A DNA stretch of 64,000 bases from Coriaria nepalensis (lineage: Eukaryota > Streptophyta > Magnoliopsida > Cucurbitales > Coriariaceae): the NCBI GenBank assembly GCA_027186245.1, contig CP114492.1, positions 3,174,501 to 3,238,500 of the forward strand. The letters are read 5' to 3'. How positions within the stretch are numbered: the stretch's first letter is position 1; each line of letters opens with the position of its first letter. Shown one piece after another: positions 57,691-64,000 of the stretch. A program made the position numbers and the translations under genes. Below the pieces are notes generated by a model. The model was not told the DNA's origin. It made no database searches and saw only the letters and a list, made by a program, of their open reading frames with translations.

Positions 57691-58059
57691 CTACAACGGA
57701 AGAGGCCTCTAATGTCCCTGGCCATTTACAGCTATTTTGAAAAATTGTAACTTTTTAAATGTCCCATCTTTTTTCAGTGCCTTAAAAAAATGTAAAAGTC
57801 TAGATAAGAGGTTGTTTTCCTAAATAGTTAAAACTTCTGGGCCCGTGAAATAGGTTTAATTGATTTTTCTTTAATAAAACAAGCTTTAAATTAATTTTTT
57901 AATGAATAAAATTATTGAGATGACCAAAAAAATAAAAAAATAAAAAGAGCCGCCAGCTTTTATTTATTTGTAGTTTTTGAAAGCTAGTAAGTAAAGTAAG
58001 AATAAAAAATTATTGCCCAAAAGTTTAGCGGCCAAAATTTTGACTATATGATCAAACTC

Positions 58060-58945
58060 CCCTCCAAAATCTTCTTCTATATTTCAAAAAAAGTCAAATT
58101 TTGGCGCTCTATCAACTACATGTTCCCCTATCTCTCTCTCTCCATTCATGCAAATTTTCCCCCTCCAAAATCTTCTTCTATGTTCCAATGAACCCTAGAA
58201 AGCAAGATTTACCTTCTGATTCCACTTCCTCGATCTGCTACACTTGTTCCCACAGCAACTCGACTTTCCTTCTCCGGTAGTAATACTAATACTGATAGTT
58301 TGAGGAAAACAAATGAACTTTTAATCAACAAGTGCTTAAGCTACATGGGAAAATGCCCAAACGCAACCACAACGAATTGGAAACAGGAGAAACTTCTGAG
58401 AACTCAAGCTCAGAGGAGCCAGATGGTCCCATTAATGGCGGAGACGAAGAGGGTTTGTTATCGGAGTATGAGAAACAGAGGCTTTCAAGAATCATAAAGA
58501 ACATGAAGCGAATGGAGTCTCTAGATTGTCTAAGATGACCTCCTCCTTGATGGGTTCGAGAAGAAGATTAAGAAGGGGAAAGAAAAGATGGCTCATGGCG
58601 ACAACTACTAGGACTACAGGCCTGTGGAGGAAGAACTGGGTTCGTCCTGTTCTGGTGATGACGATTATGTGGGTCCAATACCTTATGGGTCCCGTAAATC
58701 GAAGGTGCTATATGCTGATTTCATCTTTCTTTTTTTTCTTAATTCACACTTTTTTATTCACTTGAACTGGCAATATTGTGTTTCTACCTTAAGATATGAA
58801 GTTTATTTGTGTTATCCTTAGTTGAGATTCCTGAATTCCTGTTTTTCTTTTCTTTGAATTTAGGTTAAAACTAACAGCTTGACAAGAAAGAATAAAGTTT
58901 CTTCTGTAGAGACACGAGGGGATTTATGAGTTGCATGTGTCTCTG
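58060..58945 (+). pseudogene. Broken nuclear-type protein gene, identity unknown
   Basis: Frames join as MPKRNHNELETGETSENSSS, EEPDGPINGGDEEGLLSEYE, KQRLSRIIKNMKRMESL, then (frameshift) DDLLDGFEKKIKKGKEKMAH, GDNY, a stop, DYRPVEEELGSSCSGDDDYV, GPIPYGSRKSKV. A likely GT-AG intron (about 58705-58862) leads to KTNSLTRKNKVSSVETRGDL followed by a stop. Acidic and basic patches and the 'YE..RL.RI..N..RM..L' helix resemble the N-termini of several plant nuclear proteins (B3-domain, CDCA7-like and WDR76-like proteins), and I cannot choose among them. At least one frameshift and two stops make it a pseudogene, possibly a captured fragment. A CTCCAAAATCTTCTTCTAT repeat occurs twice upstream (58059, 58163). 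Confidence 0.5.
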
Positions 58946-60985
58946 TTCAAGTCTTCTTCGTGGCTGATACCTCCGTGTGAGGAAGTTATCAAAGGTGTTA
59001 AGGCCTACCTCATATTATGTATTGACTTTCATTATTTATGTTTTTTTTTTTTCTTTTCGTTTCTAATTTTATATGTTCAGTTTCTCATCTCTTTCCTATA
59101 CATTATTACTATTAGGTAGTAGGTCCTTAATTTGGAGATTGTTTATGATTTGTATTAAGATTGCTTGGTTTCTATCAACATGGGGTGGAGGAGAAAGAAT
59201 ATAATCCCTACACAACATAAGATTATGTGGGATTGAATAACCACGACCTCACATCATTGGCTCTCTTGTAAGGTTAGATGACCACAATGTTCGCCATGAG
59301 CTCTCTTTATTTCCCCACTTATTGTGAATATCCCCTAGGTCTAAGTTATCTAATTCTCCTCATATATCTTAATGAAAAGGATTTCATCTTTTGGTTGCAT
59401 ACTACAAAAAGTCATGTCAATTGTAATGCCAACAAACATTATGGAAGGCTATTTTTGCATCGTGTTTGAAGTAAAAGTGACAAACATTGGTATCGTCTTA
59501 GCTGCATCATTAAGAGTAATATGTATTATTTTTGCTCGGACTATAGTATATATACCATTGATGAGGCTCTAACATGTAAAATAATTAATATAATATAATA
59601 CGTCGACAAGGTATCAACATGAAATCAACGATACAATCATCAAAGGGAAATGCAACACCACAAGTTAAATTATCATCGGTCGGTCTTTCGGATTTTTATT
59701 GGATTATATGTTCTGTTATGATTCACTCACATGCCGATTATTTATTGGTCCACATGTCGAATTATTATTTATTCATGTACCTTGCTCTTATGTCTCCACA
59801 TGTTTGTTTATTATTCGACCATATTTTCATATATTATTGGTCCGCATGTATATTTGTGATTAGTCTATATGTCTTCCATCAACAAGTTGTGATAGATTAA
59901 TTTGTTGCTTTTGATGTAAATGTGATGTTTGGTGTTGTCGCTTTTGAGGCAGTTTTGATGTTTATGTGTTGTATTTGCCAGTACTTATGTATGTGCATAT
60001 TAAAAGTGACGTTTTTAAGCATTATAGTTAATATATTTGTGATGTTTATATATATTATATTTGTAAGCACCTTATATCTTTTACATATTGAATGTAACAC
60101 TTTAAAACATTATTTTTTATGTAAATGCGACCACAATCATAGGCGTCACACATTCATCAAAAAACTATAACCCAAAACTAGGTTGATAGATAACTTGCAA
60201 AACATGAAATATAATAGTATCCAAATTTATTAATTTTCAGTCTTACCATCCAACTCATTACAAAAACTAGTAAGATAAAATTTTCAATATAATCTCTTTA
60301 CCCAGGTACTACTTATGAATTAAAGTACGAAAATTTAATAGGCTCACATATCATACAATTAGGTATCAAGAATCATGAACTTAACGGCCTCATATATGAT
60401 TAATATAGCATATATGATATCTAAAGGAACAAACCATGATAGTATCTTCGTGACCTTACTCTTACTAGCTTTTCCCTCCTAGAAAATGAGTGAAGTTTAA
60501 ATTATAGGCACATATATTAACCAAATGAGAAAATAATTATAATGAAACTTACCTATATTTTATTAGAAGTTAATTGAGAATAAATCCTTGCAATAAGTAA
60601 AAAGTAATCAACTAATTACATATATATCAATATCCAATGGATATTCTGGAAAAATAAGTGGCATAAATAAGAGTTGGATAATTTAAAGTTTAAGGAACAA
60701 TAATATTTTAAATAGGGTAAGTAAATTAAGAAAGGACCTCATAAAATTGGTCAAGGTTTGTAATCTATATTATCATCTCCATCTTCTCCAACCTTATTAT
60801 CTTATTCAAGATTGTCTTCCTCGTCACTATCTCTGTCTTGTAGAGGTTCATTCCAATTTGGATCCCTGTCCCCCCCCCCCCCCACCTAATATGGTTAATC
60901 TAATGAAATATTTAAGTTGCCTAAATCATCAAAAAAAATTAACGCAAATGTATCGATCATAGGAAATAGATCACCAACATCTTAT
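58946..60985. other. AT-rich DNA, no gene supported
   Basis: It contains loosely repeated TTATTGGTCCACATGTCGAATT-like blocks (59730-59850) and a C-run near 60869-60882. Minus-strand 60870-60760 is acidic (DRDPNWNEPL, DRDSDEEDN) and might belong to the neighbouring CACTA relic, but this is not provable by eye. The 60-93 codon frames on the plus strand are Phe/Tyr/Ile-rich and look like chance. Confidence 0.45.
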
Positions 60986-60989
60986 GGGG

Positions 60990-61500
60990 TTAATGAACGA
61001 AAGTTGGTGAAAATTGGAAAAGAAACAACATTTATATTTTTTGATAGATCTTTCTCAAAAGCTTCCATTAAAATAGGGTCACAACTGGCACAATAACTAG
61101 ATACGGAGTATATGTATCACACACCTAGCTTTTGATATTTTTGTACACTTATGATACATTTCCCTATTAGCATCTTATACAATATGGTTAAAGTATGTGT
61201 TCATGCATGATGTGTAATTTTCACAATTTCCATCAAGTTCAAAGAGTATGGTCGTCTAAAAGTCTCATCAAATCATCAACATCCAATTTGTGTACCCAAT
61301 TTGGAAGTCATCAAAACATATGCTTTCGGATTTCATAAACAACTATACTATTTCTATTCATACACTTTCGACATGGACACCAAATTTCACCATTATTATC
61401 TATCAACTTTGATGACATAGCAACGAAATAGTTAACTCTTAATTCATATTTACTTGAATCTCGATTACATTCATAAATCCAACTCTTGTCATTCTTTTGC
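60990..61500 (-). pseudogene. CACTA (En/Spm) transposase N-terminal relic
   Basis: The minus strand from about 61487 reads KSWIYECNRDSSKYELRVNY, FVAMSSKLIDNNGEIWCPCR, KCMNRNSIVVYEIRKHM, then after a frameshift FDDFQIGYTNWML. This is the 'transposase-associated' domain at the start of CACTA TNP2-type proteins ('DKSWM.....S.EY..GV..F...A......I.CPC..C.N.......V..HL...GF...Y..W'). The CPC..C cysteines are retained. Further downstream, DANREMYHKCTKISK fits the next conserved block ('DAE.ELYPGC.KFS'). The catalytic part is not recognised; stops and frameshifts are present. Confidence 0.75.
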
Positions 61501-61669
61501 TTATAAGAAAATACATGTTCATTTTAAAAAGAGCCAAGTTTTGTTGCATCACATAATATATAGTTTGAATGTACCTCAACCATCACAAAATTTAAATGAT
61601 AATCATACATATTGTGTGAGATGCCAGTTTAGAGATGTCGGTTTAGAAAATCAGAGATACTGGTCAGTT

Positions 61670-62060
61670 TGGGTATAAGAAATTAGCCTTTAAGTATTAG
61701 GCTAATCATGTTAAAAATATAATGAATAAATTATTGTCATTGTATAGGATACAATATAAAAATGATGAGGTGGTGGAATTCACCAACTCACCTTTCTCTC
61801 TCTTCATAAGATAAGGATCAAGGGATATTAATTGGGTTATCAATAGAAACCATACATGTATCAAATAATTAACCTCGAAGTCATCTTCTCCAACTGTGAC
61901 TTCGTACAGGGCGTACGCAGTCCATTAGACTCACTAATCATAAATTCCAATTCTCCTCAGCCTTGAGAAAATTCTAGCAAAAACCAAAATAACCCATTTC
62001 TTCCTCCATAACGAACATCAATGAAGGTGAAGGGAAGAATTCACACGCTCATAGACCAGG
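61670..62060 (-). repeat. Dispersed repeat, about 400 bp, copy 2 (inverted relative to 35.5 kb)
   Basis: Reverse-complement counterpart of 35545-35945. Shared anchors in order include GGTGGTGGAATTCACCAACT, ATCAATAGAAACCATACATG, AGCCTTGAGAAAATTCTAGC and AAAAACCAAA. The two copies lie about 26 kb apart in opposite orientation, on either side of KAN2. Confidence 0.65.
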
Positions 62061-62529
62061 ATTCGGAGCCTGCGCAGTCTGAACAGAGCATACCAACCAA
62101 GGATAATTTTTAGTAAGGATCTACTCTATTCTTAGATTTGAAGTTGTTAGTTAGGACAAATAGGTCGAAAATGAGAGTGGAATTTGTAGGATTTACTGAC
62201 CTATTTATCGATCAAACTAGCATTCATAGGGGTCTTCAAACCATTTAGAACACAATAATTTAGCCCAAACTATAAAAATATTTAGTGAGATGCTCAAGCC
62301 AGTAATCATAATACGAACAAATTCTTAATATATATATATATATAGGTCTTGAATTTAGAACATGATATTTACCAAAGTCATTAAAATAATTAGTTTTTAT
62401 CAATAAACATTTAATTACATAAGTTATAAAAATTAAAATTAGAATAAAAAAAACTAAAAAAAATTAATAACACCAAGTAACATTGAGGAATCGTTTTGCC
62501 TCTCACAACCATTTACATGTGTGGCAGAA

Positions 62530-63300
62530 TCTCGTAGTCATAAGGTTAAGTTTGTTTTACTTAAATTACTCATCATCCCACACATTAAACCCTGTAGATC
62601 TAAGCTTTGGGGTAGCACATGTTGTCTTTTAAAAAATTTCCAAAACCACTACAATTTTGATCCCGAATATTTGACCAATCCAGAACCTTGTGCGACGGTA
62701 ATATCCTCTTACACTCATAGGACCCTCTACGAATTTAAAGTGCAAAAGATCATGAGATAGCATAAATTACATACTATTTTCATTGCGAGGGTAAAATGAT
62801 ATGACGCCATACATATAAGCAGCACCGGTGTGACCGTTTTCCACAGCATTTCTCAACATAATTAGTATGGCCTCATGTCACTGCAAACGGCCAAATAACT
62901 CAACCATTTCTGGTATATACAGGCCTGGGGGTTCTCAATATCTCTACAAAGCTTAAAAAAAAAGACATAATTATCTGATTAGCATGAGTGGTGTCAGGTC
63001 CTAATTTAATGAATGCACCAAAACATTATCCAGTAATACATGCCAATAGACATAGCCATCCGTTGAGACTCGGAGGAACTTCTTACATGTGAGTTTAGCA
63101 TTAATAAATTCTTTATATGAGGAGGACGGAACTTTGGCATATATAAGAAAAAGAAAAATATATAAGAAAAAGAAGAATGTCATAAAGTGGAGAAAAGAAA
63201 ATTGAATTCAATATAGTACATAAAAGGTAAATCGATGGCTCCTTCAAGAATATTAGCCTTCTCGTCCGCAAGATCAGTAATGCCCATATTGTTGATTTGA
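62530..63300 (-). pseudogene. F-box-like protein relic (At2g35280-like)
   Basis: Minus-strand frames: ALLILRTRRLIFLKEPS near 63280-63230 (shifted), then AKVPSSSYKEFINAKLTCKK FLRVSTDGYVYWHVLLDNV (about 63140-63020), which fits the F-box family with 'A.SS..DL.N.K..CK.F......VY.H.SLD'. Further on (about 62845-62790) comes NAVENGHTGAAYMYGVI, like the 'A...GH..A.Y..G.I' repeat following the F-box in that family, then GYYRRTRFW. In functional members these proteins are SCF ubiquitin-ligase substrate adaptors. Repeated frameshifts and stops, including one after LVHSLN, indicate a pseudogene or exons too diverged to join. Confidence 0.5.
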
Positions 63301-64000
63301 GGGTCACTAGTAGTTACAAGTTAAAAAGGAAGAATATGTTAGATAAAAAGGAATGACATGAAATAGAGCACACAAAAGTGAAAGAAATATTCTTACTAGG
63401 TACAACATTTGAGACTTCTACACCACCACATTTCTCACCCGTGTCATCAACCATGACCACATCATTGTCGGCAACATTATCATCAACTACAAGATAAAAC
63501 AATAAAGAGTTTAATAAGAATACAAAATAAATATAAAAGATAAAACGTAAAAGAATTTAAATGTATATAAACTTCTACGGTGCACAATACCGACTCATCC
63601 AATGTCATCTACCTCGTGTTGGGCATCAACCATGTTTGTGCATCGTTCTTGCCAGGTATATCGATGGGTTTCTCAGCACCTACAATATAAAAATAAAATA
63701 AAAAATATATAAGCTAAGAAGGAAAAAAGAAATATATAAATAAACATTAACATAATTAGATGTTATGAATATACTTGTTACCATGTAGAGCTTCAGTTCC
63801 CATAGTACCAGAACTACATTAGCTATAATATCGTTCTTGTCTGTTGAACCATCATAGTTATCGATAAGAGTATCATCATCATGCTAAAGGCTTGGCGTGA
63901 AGTTGTTGGTATTCACAATCTCTATGATGAGACATATAATCATAGTTATTGCTAGGGGATCATTTTTGTGCTTAGAGGCTTGAAGTGAAGTTGCTAGGCA
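63301..64000. other. Unassigned right-edge DNA with a two-copy repeat
   Basis: An acidic minus-strand frame (63502-63314; VVDDNVADNDVVMVDDTGEK) has no recognised family. From about 63841 to the edge a roughly 97-bp unit occurs about twice (AAAGGCTTGGCGTGAAGTTG at about 63886 and GAGGCTTGAAGTGAAGTTG at about 63976, each preceded by an ATCATAGTTAT block). The last copy is cut by the window edge. Confidence 0.4.

Noticed and set aside
58526..58765. Arg/Lys-rich 79-codon frame
   Set aside because: It is the wrong frame of the broken gene at 58060-58945; the alternative frame DDLLDGFEKKIKKGKEKMAH continues the protein sensibly.
59619..60170. Two plus-strand frames rich in Phe, Tyr, Ile and Cys that resemble membrane proteins
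   Set aside because: Hydrophobicity comes from T-rich DNA; there are no charged flanks, splice context or family motif, and the local sequence is made of short imperfect repeats.

Overview
This window is nuclear DNA from a flowering plant, almost certainly a eudicot. It is AT-rich, its genes have GT-AG introns, and it holds two recognisable plant developmental or chromatin genes separated by about 49 kb of decayed transposable elements. The species cannot be named from sequence alone. I saw no bacterial-type operons, CRISPR arrays, rRNA or tRNA genes.

Genes. At the left edge (1-1247, minus strand) is the 5' end of a JMJ13-like Jumonji histone demethylase gene. Its ATG is the last codon of the first exon, and the rest of the visible coding sequence follows a 940-bp intron. 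At 51030-54940 (plus strand) a complete six-exon KANADI2-like GARP transcription factor gene can be reconstructed: 362 codons, all five introns GT-AG, a repressor-type N-terminal motif, a GARP DNA-binding domain and the conserved C-terminal tail. Both look functional. Every other coding similarity is interrupted by stops or frameshifts.

Mobile elements, left to right. There are Ty1/copia fragments (5.8-6.95 kb, minus). A family of unusually long copia LTRs follows, with copies at about 7.05-8.07, 8.66-10.0, 13.83-15.63 and 56.0-57.7 kb. Two Ty3/gypsy elements of the Tat type lie head-to-tail (15.64-21.91 and 22.65-29.24 kb) on either side of one LTR (21915-22651) that has a PPT on its left and a primer-binding site on its right. 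Each Tat element has its own tandem array just after pol (about 103-bp and about 68-bp units), followed by antisense coding sequence; the second antisense ORF resembles the 'putative gypsy type transposon' protein. Next come a short tandem array (34.95-35.28 kb), a LINE reverse-transcriptase remnant (35.97-37.02 kb), a copia element whose RT/RNase H and integrase parts now point away from each other (38.5-41.1 kb), a hAT transposase relic (41.6-44.1 kb), a LINE RNase H tail with poly(A) (44.13-44.70 kb), and a small gypsy deletion derivative with two LTRs and a Met-tRNA-type PBS (44.87-46.36 kb, minus).

Right end. Beyond KAN2 are the fourth copia LTR, a frameshifted acidic/basic nuclear-type protein relic (58.1-58.95 kb), a CACTA transposase N-terminal remnant (61.0-61.5 kb, minus), an inverted copy of a roughly 400-bp repeat also found at 35.5 kb, and an F-box-like pseudogene (62.5-63.3 kb, minus).

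Limits. Element boundaries given to about 50 bp are judged by eye from paired repeats and reading frames. Family assignments rest on remembered motif patterns, not on database searches.
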